Part shown: in pieces, positions 9,501-19,479 of the stretch | Position numbering within the stretch: position 1 is the first letter of the stretch | How the letters are laid out: each line of letters starts with the position of its first letter | NCBI GenBank assembly: GCA_029204225.1 | Contig: CM055105.1 | Span: 49,797,720 to 49,861,719 of the forward strand | Source: Diphasiastrum complanatum | Taxonomy: Eukaryota > Streptophyta > Lycopodiopsida > Lycopodiales > Lycopodiaceae | DNA: 64,000 nucleotides | Reading direction: 5' to 3' | The notes under the pieces: generated by a model | What the model saw: only the letters and a program-made list of their open reading frames with translations | Told to the model about the DNA's origin: nothing | The model's database searches: none | Program-made: the position numbers and the translations under genes

Positions 9501-10493
9501 TCCCTCATAAGACAATAAGGATGTAAAGTATTCCTTATGTCTTGTCATGTGAGATGAGGCTCCACTATCAATCCACCAAGGATCATTATCATCTATGTTG
9601 GCTAACAAACTTGAAGTCATAACAAGTGATTCACATGTGTTATGTTCTTCCTCATCTATTGTAAGATTTCCTTGCCTCTCTCCTTGCTCTCTTTTCTTCT
9701 TATAACATTCATTTGCAAAATGACCTTTTATCCCACAATAAAAGCACTTGAACTTTGACTTATTGTTCTTAGTAGAAGAGGAAGAGGAAGAGTGATCATC
9801 ATGATCAAAGTTACCACCTTTGGACCATTTCCCTTTGCCTTTACCTTTGCCCTTGAATTTGCCTTTTGTGAAGAAAGCCTCTTCACCTCCACCTTGCAAG
9901 GATGCACCATCAAGCTTTGATTGCAACCTATGTTCTTCAGCCAATAAGATTTCTTGCAAGTCAACCACACTTGGCAAGACTCTTTGAATGGCAAAACTTT
10001 GCACAAGGTTAGCATGTTCATTTAGCAAACCATTCAACATAACTTGGACTATTTCACCATCTTTTATGTTCTCATCAATGCATGCTAAATCATCACTTAG
10101 GGACTTAACTCTCAAGATAAATGCATGAGCACTTTCACCCTCTCTTTGCCTACTAGAAAATATTTGTCTCCTTAGGGTCAATACCCTAGATGTGGACTTT
10201 GATTCAAAGAGCTTCTTTAAGGCATTCCATGCCTCACTTGCACTTTGACACTTTCCAACTTCCTTGAGAAGTTCATTTGTAACATTCATTTTAATGATAT
10301 GAAGAGCCCTTTTGGCCTTCTTATCAAACCTTTGTTGCTCTTGAAGTGTGAGAGGTCTCTCTTCAATTTCTGCAACTATGTCCATGAGTTCATTCAACTC
10401 AAGTAAGGACTCCATCCTCACTTTCCAAGTAGAGTAGTTTGATGAACTCAACCTTTCACTAGACTCTAGCATGATCCCACCATTGGAAGCCAT
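6543..10493 (-). CDS. Copia-A gag-pol polyprotein, 1316 aa
   Basis: Complete Ty1/copia polyprotein in one frame, the normal arrangement for plant copia elements. Gag (about 1-245) is followed by a CCHC zinc knuckle at 250-263 (CFYCGIKGHFANEC) and protease with DSGA at 309-312. Integrase has the HHCC region (H442, H447, C476, C479) and catalytic D506, D568 and E603. Reverse transcriptase starts near 835 with YVDD at 989-992. RNase H has D1153, E1194 and D1231. It copies element RNA into DNA inside gag particles and integrates it. The start ATG opens MASNGG, and the last codons overlap the 3' LTR boundary. I see no stop, frameshift or missing catalytic residue. Many small frames on either strand here are shadows. 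Confidence 0.97.
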   Translation of the reverse strand: MASNGGIMLESSERLSSSNYSTWKVRMESLLELNELMDIVAEIEERPLTLQEQQRFDKKAKRALHIIKMNVTNELLKEVGKCQSASEAWNALKKLFESKSTSRVLTLRRQIFSSRQREGESAHAFILRVKSLSDDLACIDENIKDGEIVQVMLNGLLNEHANLVQSFAIQRVLPSVVDLQEILLAEEHRLQSKLDGASLQGGGEEAFFTKGKFKGKGKGKGKWSKGGNFDHDDHSSSSSSTKNNKSKFKCFYCGIKGHFANECYKKKREQGERQGNLTIDEEEHNTCESLVMTSSLLANIDDNDPWWIDSGASSHMTRHKEYFTSLLSYEGEGNIIYTANDGQCDIKGIGTIPISLSTNRKANLENVLYIPSITKNLLSVSQMIDKGLDVEFIGDACLISKCGSLIAQGRRHGKLFKLDACVISNHEGCMAREQLTNQEVWHKRLGHPNFKSLEVMAKKELVLGLPKSLVANNSVCEHCALSKSHRLAYSRSTSRSKEAFQLVHSDIHSSSTTSNGGAKMYATFIDDFSRYTWIYLLKSKDEVFAAFVKFKNEMKNQFNTKIKCLRSDNGGDTSNRFKDFCIAHGIKREMSSPRTPQQNGVAERKNRTLCECAKAMRLHANLAKSFWGEALACANYLCNRWTSASLDGKTPHEVLYGRRPSVKHCRIFGCTCFVNITLDDRTKEDPSSNKGVFVGYSEVSKAYKVYIPSTKKVVISRDVIFHEENVSNVVDVDVDVPTNHHDVQDVLDEDGDATPKQTSRKTQRQRAKPSRLTYDEKGKQVVDNSNFAFLTSFDEPTCVGEAIQKKEWIQAMDHEHQALIKSNTWRLVKLPKDKKAIGCKWMFKIKTNQDGSINKYKARLVAKGYAQEYGIDYDETFAPVAKMVTIRILISLATLYDWDMWQMDVTNAFLSGDLEEDIYMEQPEGYVSHDEPNHVCYLQKILYGLKQAPRSWYAKLNSFLLSQNFVMSEYDHSLYFRLNENDITLLLIYVDDIILSGGNNLDIDEIKMALKREFEIQDLGKLHYILGIEIIRTSKSTFICQEKYVNSILKRFHMEDCKVVSTPMESNVKLTTRSNERSFKDITLYRKLIGSLIWLTITRPDLSFVVGKLSQFMQDPSEAHWKLGKRVLRYISGSRDFGILYGGTTPNLCGFSDSDFAGDQMDRKSTSAFAIYLGDGVVSWLSKKQPTISLSSTEAEYKALTTCTKEILWIKRMLLDLHLLEPEKTPIILCDNLSAQSLASNPVFHARSKHIEIAHHFVRDQVIAKEVELQHVSSKECVADIFTKPLGNDLYLMHRSNLGMCSKTMLKLASNVEEGV
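6548..6557 (-). other. Polypurine tract of Copia-A
   Basis: GAAGAGGGAG on the minus strand lies directly against the start of the 3' LTR, the expected plus-strand priming site. It is still inside the end of the gag-pol frame. Confidence 0.85.
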
Positions 10494-11653
10494 GATTCTA
10501 ATGTTTCTTCAACTTTTAGGTTCTGTCCTAAAGCACTTAGCACTCACTTTTCTCTCAACAAATGATAGATAAAGAGATCTATGAAGATTTAGGACCCTAA
10601 AACACTTCTATCTTGAACCTAGATGGTTTCCAAGCATAGAAAGGAAGATTGAAACACATGCAACACTTTGCACACACTAAGAATGGATTACAAAATCAAA
10701 CCAACCTGAACACACTCTTGCTTAAGCTCTCAAACTTTCCAGCAAGTGACCAAATCAAGTTATGGTGTGAAGAGTTACTTGCATTCTTAGAAAATACCCA
10801 AAACTAGGACGCCAAGATTACCTAGTAATGAACAAACTTGATCAACATATGATCAGCACACTAAGATATTGATTCAACCTGTAAAACCACATGTAAACCA
10901 CACTTCTAAAAGTTTATAAACTCCAGCAAGTGATAAATACAAGATTTAGAGGTAAATGAATGAGCACACTTAGTGAATCACAAGACTAGCTTCACTATCT
11001 TGTCAAATCTTGGTGTTTAGATGTAGATCTAAGATCACTTCACATGAGAATGTTCCTCAACCTGTTAAGAACCTGAAAACACACTTGCATAATGGTTAAC
11101 ACCTTCCAGCAAATGCTCCAATCAAATTACATAAGGAGAGTTACTTACATGCTCAACAAAGTACACCAAAATTTATGCCAAAATTGATGACAATCTTTAC
11201 AATATGCTCTTCACAATGGAGCTTACAATATGTTCACCCAAAAAAGGGGATCTTTCATCCAAATGGGAGCTTTGCTCAGCCTTTAGGAGAATTACAACTC
11301 ACTCAAAAGAGCATTTGTCATCCACTTAAGGAGAAGTTTCATCCACTTAAGGAGAGTGTTCATCCAAGAATGGAGATTGTCAACAATAGGATTGAAAAGA
11401 ACATTGTTAGTATTGAATATGCACAAGCCTCACAATCACAAATGATTAGGTGTTATGATCTGATCCAAAATAGTTTCTTTTCAGCCTCTGATCTTCAATA
11501 GACCTGAAATATACTTTTGATCCACAAGTTCAACTCACAAAACAAAGGTTAGTAAGATTTGATCAACAAAGCAATGCAAAATCATGCTAGAACTTGATCA
11601 AACATCCAAATATCACCAAAAATGGAATACTTACTGTAAATAGAAGCCAACCA
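10494..11653 (-). other. Copia-A untranslated leader
   Basis: About 1.16 kb between primer site and gag start. It holds several diverged repeats containing 'ccagcaagtga' and 'aacctgtaa' phrases, suggesting internal duplication. A plus-strand open frame at 11175-11501 with repeated HPLKE is antisense to the element and I do not call it. The leader would hold packaging and dimerisation signals, but none can be pinpointed by eye. Confidence 0.75.
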
Positions 11654-11665
11654 GCTCTGATACCA
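11654..11665 (-). other. Primer-binding site, initiator tRNA-Met type
   Basis: TGGTATCAGAGC on the minus strand immediately follows the 5' LTR. It is complementary to the 3' end of plant initiator tRNA-Met, the usual copia minus-strand primer. Confidence 0.95.
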
Positions 11666-12173
11666 TGTGAAAAATACAGATCCTAAGTGGATCTAAACTC
11701 CAAGATCATTGGCTTGAATGCTTGCACTCCAAACTACATAAGCTAGGAATTGGCAACACATTCTATGCTACCTAGAATGCAAAGAACTTGATCAAAAAGC
11801 ATTTATCACAAATGGAAACTTCCATAAACATCAAGTGCGGCCCAAAATAGCATTATACAGTCCATAATACATCAGCCTACCACTTTTGGAAAGCACCTAA
11901 GATCATACACAATAGCTTGAAGACAATACACACAACAATGCTCTCAATGGAGGAAGAAACAATGACAATGATCTATTGATCTCAAGACCAAAATACATCA
12001 AAATGGTCTCATTTTGAAGGGTATGAAGTTTGACACTTCATTATACTGAAAAAATACAGTAAATAAAAACATTGTGGCCTGGTTCACACGTGTGAAACTC
12101 CAGAACCAAAACTATTTACAATTTTAGCCAATTTAGGCCTCAAACTAGCTAGGAAATGTTGACAATTTTCACA
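11666..12173 (-). repeat. Copia-A 5' LTR with internal 147-bp deletion
   Basis: Upstream LTR, 508 bp. Compared with the other LTR it lacks the segment equivalent to 6212-6358, which includes the best TATA candidate. Because reverse transcription copies the same U3 into both LTRs, the deletion most likely happened after insertion. The element probably has a weakened or absent promoter despite its intact frame. Confidence 0.93.
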
Positions 12174-12178
12174 GGTGC
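12174..12178. repeat. Target-site duplication GGTGC (right)
   Basis: Partner of the duplication at 5888-5892. Confidence 0.95.
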
Positions 12179-13150
12179 TTGCATATTTGCTCAAGAATCA
12201 TGGGAAACTCTTCAAAAGATATATGAATCCAAGTATACTTCAAGGTTGATATCCTTAAAGAATCAAATCCATATGTGCTGAGAGTCAAGGACTTAAACAA
12301 AGAGCTTGCTTACAAAGGAGATTCCATTAAGGAAAGTGACTTGTTCAACCAATCTTGAATGGTTTAAGTATGGATTTTGCTAACTTGGTGCAAGGCTATG
12401 CCATCATGGGCAAGTTGCCTTCACTTGAAGATCTCCAAGGATTCCTCATGGTCGAGGAGAGTAGGAGAACTCACATCAAGTCAAGGATGGAGAAGCTCTC
12501 CCTCGAAAAAAAAAAATAACAAGGCTCTTTTCATCAAGATCAAGAGAAAATACAAAGGCAAAGGTGTTGCATTCAAGAAGAACCAAGTCAAAGCTCGAGC
12601 AAGCCAAAGAAGGATAAGTCGAAGATCAAATGCTACTTTTGTGGCAAGACGGGGCACTATGCCTCGGAGTGCTTCAAGAAGAAGCAAACTCAAAGTCAAG
12701 AAAACCTTGGTCAAGAGGAAGAGGAGAGCTCTCATGAAGATTTCGTCATGATGTCAAGTTTCTCATCTTCAAGCATAAGCGGTGAAGACCGTTGGTGGAT
12801 AGATAGTGGGGCTAGCTCCCACATGACAAGTAAGAGGGAGTATTTTTCAACCTTATCTACCTATGAAGGATCACGTAAATTTTTATAGCAAATAATTATG
12901 CTTATAAGATAGAAGGAATAGGATCCATACCTTTATGCTTGGGATCTTCAAGGAAGATCAAGATTGATGGAGTGCTTTACATTTTCAGTATCACTAAGAA
13001 CTTGTTTAGTGTAGGGCAATTGCTTACAATGGTTTGATTGTGGAGTTCACCACATATACATGTAACATCAAGAAAGATGGCAAGATCATTGCTAAAGGGG
13101 TGATGATATCCACACAACCCGGCCTCACTCTTCAAAAGGTGATCGGTCAT
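12174..13150 (+). pseudogene. Copia-B gag-protease, 3' piece of copy 1
   Basis: Continues the gag remnant interrupted by Copia-A. Recognisable pieces are LQKIYES, RVKDLNKELAY, NGLSMDFANLVQGYAIMG and LMVEESRRTH, then a CCHC knuckle in another frame (CYFCGKTGHYASECF type, here with 'aagacgg' near 12650), then the protease start WWIDSGASSHMT near 12795-12830. The frame breaks at the A-rich run near 12507-12519 and again downstream. The homology ends around the pre-integrase segment (IGHLL) and passes into a different gag fragment. No integrase or RT follows. Confidence 0.8.
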
Positions 13151-13345
13151 CTTCTTCAGGAAGAAATGCGAAGAAAGGCCAACGGCCTGTCCATCAACGA
13201 CAAATCCATGGCCCTGTACACCAAGAAGAAAGACTATTCCAAGGGCAAGAATCAGGTGGAGCAGCAACAGCAGAAGCCTCACACTCAAGGTGGGAATAGT
13301 GGATCGGTGGTTTTGAGGGAGTCTCCCAAGCTTTTATCTGCTAGT
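13151..13345 (+). pseudogene. Second copia-type gag fragment fused in frame to Copia-B
   Basis: Immediately after the Copia-B protease region the frame continues as LLQEEMRRKANGLSINDKSM and then a Lys/Gln-rich stretch (KKDYSKGKNQVEQQQQKP). A 'LLxEExRRK' segment followed by basic, Gln-rich sequence is typical of the region just before the zinc knuckle in another copia gag group. The order protease then gag is unnatural, so this is a recombination chimera. The same junction occurs near 36525 and 22245. Confidence 0.5.
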
Positions 13346-13368
13346 GTCAACTGGTCTCGAACTCGAGG

Positions 13369-13811
13369 TCAGTGGCTCAACTGCTGCGAAGTGACATCTA
13401 TCAGAAGATAGCCTAATAACGTGGAGGTTTGCTTGTTCTTGATATTGTCATGGAGGTAGTTGGAAGCAAACTGGGCCCAGTCATAAAGGTTCTCATTGTC
13501 TAGTCTAGAATCAGCCATCATGTGAAATAGTTTCATGGGGATACGCGTGATCTTGGACCTATAGCGCTGTGTATATTTCGCTAGATAGGCACATGGAGCA
13601 GCTAAGGGCTTATCATTTATGACCTCAATACGGTAACCATCTTTTTTTTCCATTTGTCCGCTGAGGGGTCTATGTATTTGAAGTATGCTATGGATTCAAT
13701 TTTTTTGAGGGTCCTACTAACTGTGTTTGGTCCCCTAGGAAAGCCAAATGTATTGAGGTCAGCTCCAGAAATAGGGACAACATAAACAAAATTTTGGTTA
13801 GGAGGTAACAT
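13369..13811 (-). pseudogene. T2U family, copy 1 (N-terminal part, frameshifted)
   Basis: I do not recognise this protein family, which recurs at least six times in the window. Its conserved N-terminal part reads MLPPNQNFVYVVPISGADLN, then LKKIESIAYFKYID, then (other frame) GYRIEVINDKPLAAPCAYL, KITRIPMKLFHMMADSRL and NLYDWAQFASNYLHD. Two frames are joined across a run of A that encodes KWKKK in one frame and EKKDG in the other, so one base has slipped. In the copy at 26442-26687 the two frames are joined correctly. Soluble, mixed alpha/beta appearance, no signal peptide. It could be a captured host gene or an element-encoded protein. Confidence 0.45.
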
Positions 13812-13841
13812 GAACTGGAAAATCTGTCGGTGGGGTTATAA

Positions 13842-14330
13842 GCAATATGCAATCGAAATGGGCTCTAATAGCCACTGATCAAAAGAGGAAGTTGGAACTC
13901 TATGTGGCTTAGGAACTAGTGTGCCTCATGGTACCAAGTGTTCATCTCATAGATATCGAGGCTTTCCATGGTGATGTCAATTCTGTCTAGAGTTGGGTCG
14001 TTAGAACTGGAATGTTGTGTCAGACATGTTCTGGACTTTGCTGAGGACTCTGTTGAAGGTTCGGCTATGGTAACAGACAAGTGGAGTCTTGGCTCGGTCG
14101 ACTATGGAGGGGTTCGAATCGGTCGACTTTTGATGGACTCATCTCGATCAACTTTGTATGGAGGGTATGGACGCTCAGCTCGGTCCATAGTGAATGCAGA
14201 GTATGGGGGCTCGGCTTTATGAGCAGTGTGAGTAGAGTATTGCTCGACAGTGTATGGAGACTAGAAATTTGTGAAGAAATTTGGAGCAATGTCGTTCTGA
14301 TAGGATGTGGAAACGATGATGTTTCTTCGT
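13842..14330 (-). pseudogene. T1 region, copy 2
   Basis: Inverted copy of the T1 tandem-repeat region with several base changes that break its frames. It directly adjoins T2U as in the other copies. The GAGCCGAG-type repeats lie at about 14080-14215. Confidence 0.45.
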
Positions 14331-14353
14331 AGTAACGTACTAGTAGCGAGCTT

Positions 14354-14629
14354 TCAACCCAGATCAGTGTTGAATGTGCGGTTTTGACAAGCTCCAGGAG
14401 CACTACCCCTCAGCATTTGGCTTGTGCTAGATGTGACGATTTTTGTGTAATGTAGCAGATCTCGGTAGCTTAGGGTTTTCGAAAATGGATGAGATGGCGC
14501 TCCGGATCCGTGGTGGATGTATGTAGATGGTGTCCAAGGATGCGAAGGAGTAATCAAGCACTGTCGTAGCGAATGATAGATCGCCACTAAAAGATGGAAA
14601 ATCGATCCTTTGAGGTTATAGCTTGTCAA
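14354..14629 (-). CDS. EE family, unidentified 91-codon frame, copy 1
   Basis: Unrecognised frame beginning MTSYNLKGSIFHLLVAIYHS, with ITPSHPWTPSTYIHHGSGAP in the middle and ending RTFNTDLG. The copy at 20775-21050 keeps the same start, length and stop; the copies at 37804-38007 and 47621-47824 are frameshifted after AP. It lies head-to-tail with T1 and T2U on the same strand in every block, so all three may derive from one captured transcription unit read EE, T1, T2U. Whether it is translated is unknown. Confidence 0.3.
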   Translation of the reverse strand: MTSYNLKGSIFHLLVAIYHSLRQCLITPSHPWTPSTYIHHGSGAPSHPFSKTLSYRDLLHYTKIVTSSTSQMLRGSAPGACQNRTFNTDLG

Positions 14630-14639
14630 GGCTTCTGAA

Positions 14640-15890
14640 TTTCATTTCCATGCCTGAAGAAGGAAGTGCCAGCATCAAATCTTTTCTCATCAGAGTTTGT
14701 TTTCATTTCCTAAAAAGCATGCATGGCAGCATGGCAGTAAAGCGTGATATTGTGATTTTTTGTAATGTTCTCATGTATGTGATGATTTTTGTTGTTTAAT
14801 TATATCGATGTTGATTGAAACTATAATAGCTTCGTGGTTGTCATTCGTAATATTAAAAGTTTTTTTTCACCTTATCTTGGGGCAAGTTCACAAATAGCAA
14901 GGTAACAAATTGGGACTCGGCAAGAACTCACTCCAAATGACTTTTTGAGCTTCACTAACTTATTGTCATGAATTTATCATTGTGTCTAACTTGCCATATA
15001 CCAGTTTTATAAGTATTTGCTTGATCCTTTACTCTTAAATGCACCATAATGCTACTCCCTTACTGGCCATAACTTCTTCACCATAGCTCAGAACTGGGTC
15101 ATGTTCGGTGTCGTTGAAAAAGCTCTCGTTGAGGGCTTTCTAATGGCACCGTAATCGTCTCTATCCGAGTTGCCGTTCAAAAGTTACACTATTTTTTTGC
15201 TGAGTTGCATACTATACTACAAATAAAATGGCTTATTTACGGGCTGCCTCGACGCAAAATTACAGTTCTTTTAAAAAGAAAAGAAAATCAATTTGAAGGA
15301 GTTACGTTACGTAGATTTCAAATTTGAGTGTTTTGATTGGACCATGTGGAAGAAACTTTTGAGAAAAAAAATAAAAGGTATGTTTTTGAAAGGCCTCTTT
15401 TGTGCTCAAATTTTTTGTAATGGTTGATAAGTTGGATTCACATTTACGTCATAAAGCAAATAGTCTTGTAAGTTTTGTGTTCAAGTGGATCGGAAGCTCG
15501 CTCCAATGGATGTTGAGATTAATATATCATGCTATCTCTAGCCTAACAGCCACACACTAGATGTTTGGATCCAGAAAATATTCACACAAAGGGACATCAC
15601 ACATCAATATTAATCTACTTTCACCTTTTATTTCGTCACATCTCTTCGTGCTTATGCAACATGAAAAGCTCCCTTCAAACAAACCTGTGAATGTGCCTTT
15701 CCTGTTGCCTTAATTTCTCATGCACTACCTTTCTCTTGGGCAACTAAAATGTGATACAATTGTGACCTTTTCTCATGCTTATCTTTCTCTTATTCTTGGA
15801 CAAGTAAAATTTGATTGTTGTAAGGGGGGGGTGTATAGTATAGATGGCTATGAGTGTGAAAGGGGCGGGCTTATTCAAGTCACCTAGAGA
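14640..15890. repeat. Non-coding spacer upstream of AA, copy 1
   Basis: About 1.25 kb, repeated inverted at 19480-20770 and direct at 38030-39290. It contains a poly-G run near 15823-15829 whose partner at 19567-19586 is a long poly-C. It includes the truncated end of the 'KSMHGSMAVK' frame seen intact at 33533 and 47845. I see no further gene. Confidence 0.6.
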
Positions 15891-15991
15891 ATGGTCACAA
15901 GTTCTCCTTTAAGGATGGGATGCTCTATACATATGACTACAATGCCTCAACGTCTAACTTGAAATAGTACAAATAGAATGCAATGCATGGA

Positions 15992-16027
<36 letters not shown>

Positions 16028-17592
16028 TATCGATGTTCTCTCTCCTTCTGATTTCGCCTCTTATTTTTGTCATTTACAAGAGGCTGAAGAGTCTCAGAAA
16101 AGGATTGTTGATCCAACATCGGCTTAGGAAGATGGAGCAGGACCTAGAAATGAACATAGTATCGGCGGCTGAGAAAATCCGTTTGGCCAAAATATCAGAA
16201 ACTACAAAATCTATATGCCGAAGAGATTTGGAGGCACATAATATTAGTGATTCGATTCTGGTAGGACGCAAAGACGCGGACAAGTCAGTTCCAACGACGA
16301 CATCTAATTTGATCGGGAGTTCTCCTTAGCCAGAATTAATGGTGTCTACTGGTTGGAGAGCTGCAGTCCTCAAAGATACGCACGTGAATGAAAGGCTTGA
16401 GCAAGCACCAAAGAAAGTCCAGAATGATCCTTCTTTCAACCCAAGATTTCGTAGAAGACGAGCATGGAGATCGGAAGACAACATATCAACATATCCTTGC
16501 AACTTTGCGATAATAGATGGCTCGTTCTCTTCTCAGAAGGAATGTCATACATCAATCAATAATTTCTGGGAACTGAGTTCCGATTCTCGCGATCCTACAA
16601 TCCAGCTACAACACAAGTTCTGCCAGTTTCTGATGACTGTCATGGGCCAAAGGTTTGAGCAAGATCCACAATTTTCCATCAATCCCAACAAAGCGGTCCT
16701 TCACATGGAGGATACCAGGATCTATTTACGGATTCAATACTTTCCTGCAGACTCCATACATATCTTCGAAGAGATGTGCACTTCAGGATTTATCATCAAT
16801 GCTGATGAGGGTTACATGTACACTCAAAGATCAAAAGCATTTACTAGTCGAAGACAAATACTGACTCAAAACTGCTTCAACTGTCTACGTGAGCAAAATC
16901 ATAAGCATGCCAGTAAGTCGACTCTGATAGGAAGAAAAGACGGGGACAAGTCAGTTCCAACGATGACATCTAATTCGATCGGGAGCTCTTCTCAGCCAGA
17001 TTTAATTGCGTCGACCAGTTGGAGAGCTCCATTCCTCAAAGATACGTACGTCTATGAAATGCTTGATCAATCACCAAAGCAAATTCAGAACGATCCTTCT
17101 TTCGACCCAAGTTTTTGTAGAAGACGAGCGCTAGCATGGAGATTGGAAGACAACATATCAGCATATCCTTGCAACTTTGCGATAATAGATGGCTCGTTCT
17201 CTTTTCAGAAGGAATGTCATACATCCATCAAGAATTTTTGCAAATTAACTTCCGATTCTGACGATCCTACAATCAAGCTACAACACAAGTTCTGCCAGTT
17301 TCTGATGACTGTCATGGGCCGAAGGTTTGAGCAGGATCCACAATTTTTCATCAATCCCAACAAACCAACGATTCACATGGAGGATACCAGGATCTATTTA
17401 CGGATACAATACTTTCCTGTAGACTCCATACAAATCTTCGAAGAGATGTGCACTTCAGGCTTTATCATCAATGCTGATAAGGCTTACACCCAGAGATCAA
17501 AAGCATTTGCTGGTCAAAGACAAATGCTGACTCGAACCTGCTCCAAGTGGCTGCGCGAGCAATATCATAAGCATGATGCCCACTATTCCTGA
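15891..17592 (+). pseudogene. AA gene, two-repeat membrane-anchored protein, copy 1 (nonsense)
   Basis: I do not recognise this family. After a Leu-Ser tract encoded by a CT microsatellite (15998-16022) comes a hydrophobic segment (FSLLLISPLIFVIY) that looks like a signal anchor, then an amphipathic helix (RLRKMEQDLEMNIVSAAEKI). Two tandem repeats of about 200 residues follow, each running from S-x-L(I/V)GRKD through GWRAP, NDPSF, EDNISAYPCNFAIID, MTVMG and RFEQDPQF to RIYLRIQYF, MCTSGFIIN and QRSKAF. This copy keeps both repeats to the natural stop at 17592. It is broken by CAG to TAG at 16327-16329 and by TGA after PQRLT near 15960. A substitution or insertion creates a new ATG at 15994. 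Confidence 0.55.
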
Positions 17593-18577
17593 ACAAATGT
17601 TATGAAGAAAATCCTTTAGGCGCAATTTTTTGAATTGAGTACATTGAAAACATCAACATTTTTTGATTGGAGCTTTTAAGATTGACCATTATAGTCATCT
17701 AGGGCCAATGTATATGGCACTCAACTGCTAATCTATCTCTCCACTGCTTTTGAAATGTCCACTTTAGTTCATAATCTATGATCTAGATATACCTTCTTCT
17801 CGTTGTGTATATATATATGTTCTCATCGTTGATATTTGATTTAATGTATTAAATGAACATTGAATGCTCAATAAATCAAAATCAACAATAATTAGGTTAC
17901 ACATATTCTGTTCAAAAAATATTTAGACACAATGAAAATATCATATCGACAAGAGGGAACATATCACCGCAAAAGGACTAGACAGAAATTGTTTGTTAGT
18001 GATCATCCATCCAAAGTAGGTGCACCACTTCCAAATTCTAATGTTACTCCAAGCCTTTTTGTGAGACTACTAATATTTTTGGAAAACACATGTTCTTCAT
18101 ATTCCAAGCATGCTCAGCATACCTCCAAGCACATAGCAAAGTAAACTGTACATCTTCTTTCTTTGCCCTACTTGTTGGTATTCATCTCGTATGGTAAGTA
18201 CTCGACCCTTGATTGTTCCTTTGAATAAGATCTTTTTGCTATAGTTTCAAGAGAGAAGCTTCCTGGGAAAGGGTCAACTTGGGAGTAGCTTAATATATTG
18301 ATGTCATTTCAAATCATGATAGCTTCATGGTTGTCACTCAAAATAATAGTAAACTGTTTGGGGTAGCTTGATATGTAGCTAGGCAACTAAACAACAAATC
18401 ACCTCTAGATGGCTTCACAAGCTTGTCTAACTCATTCTTATAATTACTACCATTGCGTCTAACTTGCCAAATGCTAGGTGTAAAAGTATTTGACAAATGC
18501 ATAACTCTTTACTCTCCAAGTCTTAAGACTTACCAAGTGTTGTTTGTAGCTCATACTAGATGCTTTGAGAAGTTATA

Positions 18578-18590
<13 letters not shown>
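17593..18590. repeat. AA downstream region, copy 1
   Basis: The 3' flank of the AA gene, shared with 40660-41600. It contains a (TA) run near 17808-17818 and a 70-codon frame at 17932-18144. It ends in the spacer phrase also found after the RT remnants. Confidence 0.55.
17932..18144 (+). CDS. Unidentified 70-codon frame downstream of AA, copy 1
   Basis: A short basic frame starting MKISYRQEGTYHRKRTRQK and ending SKHAQHTSKHIAK. The copy at 40828-41040 has the same start, length and stop with only a few changes. I cannot identify it. It may be the last exon of AA or chance; two near-identical copies are weak evidence for coding. Confidence 0.25.
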   Translation: MKISYRQEGTYHRKRTRQKLFVSDHPSKVGAPLPNSNVTPSLFVRLLIFLENTCSSYSKHAQHTSKHIAK

Positions 18591-19472
<882 letters not shown>

Positions 19473-19479
19473 TCTCTAG

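Larger units (their letters stand above)
5893..12173 (-). mobile_element. Copia-A: full-length Ty1/copia LTR retrotransposon
   Basis: A complete autonomous-type copia element on the minus strand, 6281 bp. It has TG...CA LTRs, a 5-bp target duplication, a tRNA-Met-type primer site, a polypurine tract and a single gag-pol frame with every expected domain. It sits inside the Copia-B gag remnant (nested insertion). I see two single-base differences between the LTRs plus a 147-bp deletion in the upstream LTR, so the insertion is young. It is the only long stretch in the window without a second copy, so it arrived after the surrounding blocks were duplicated. Confidence 0.97.

Noticed and set aside
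11175-11501. 108-codon frame with repeated HPLKE in the Copia-A leader
   Set aside because: Antisense to the element and built from a short repeated phrase. No homologue recognised and no second copy in the window.
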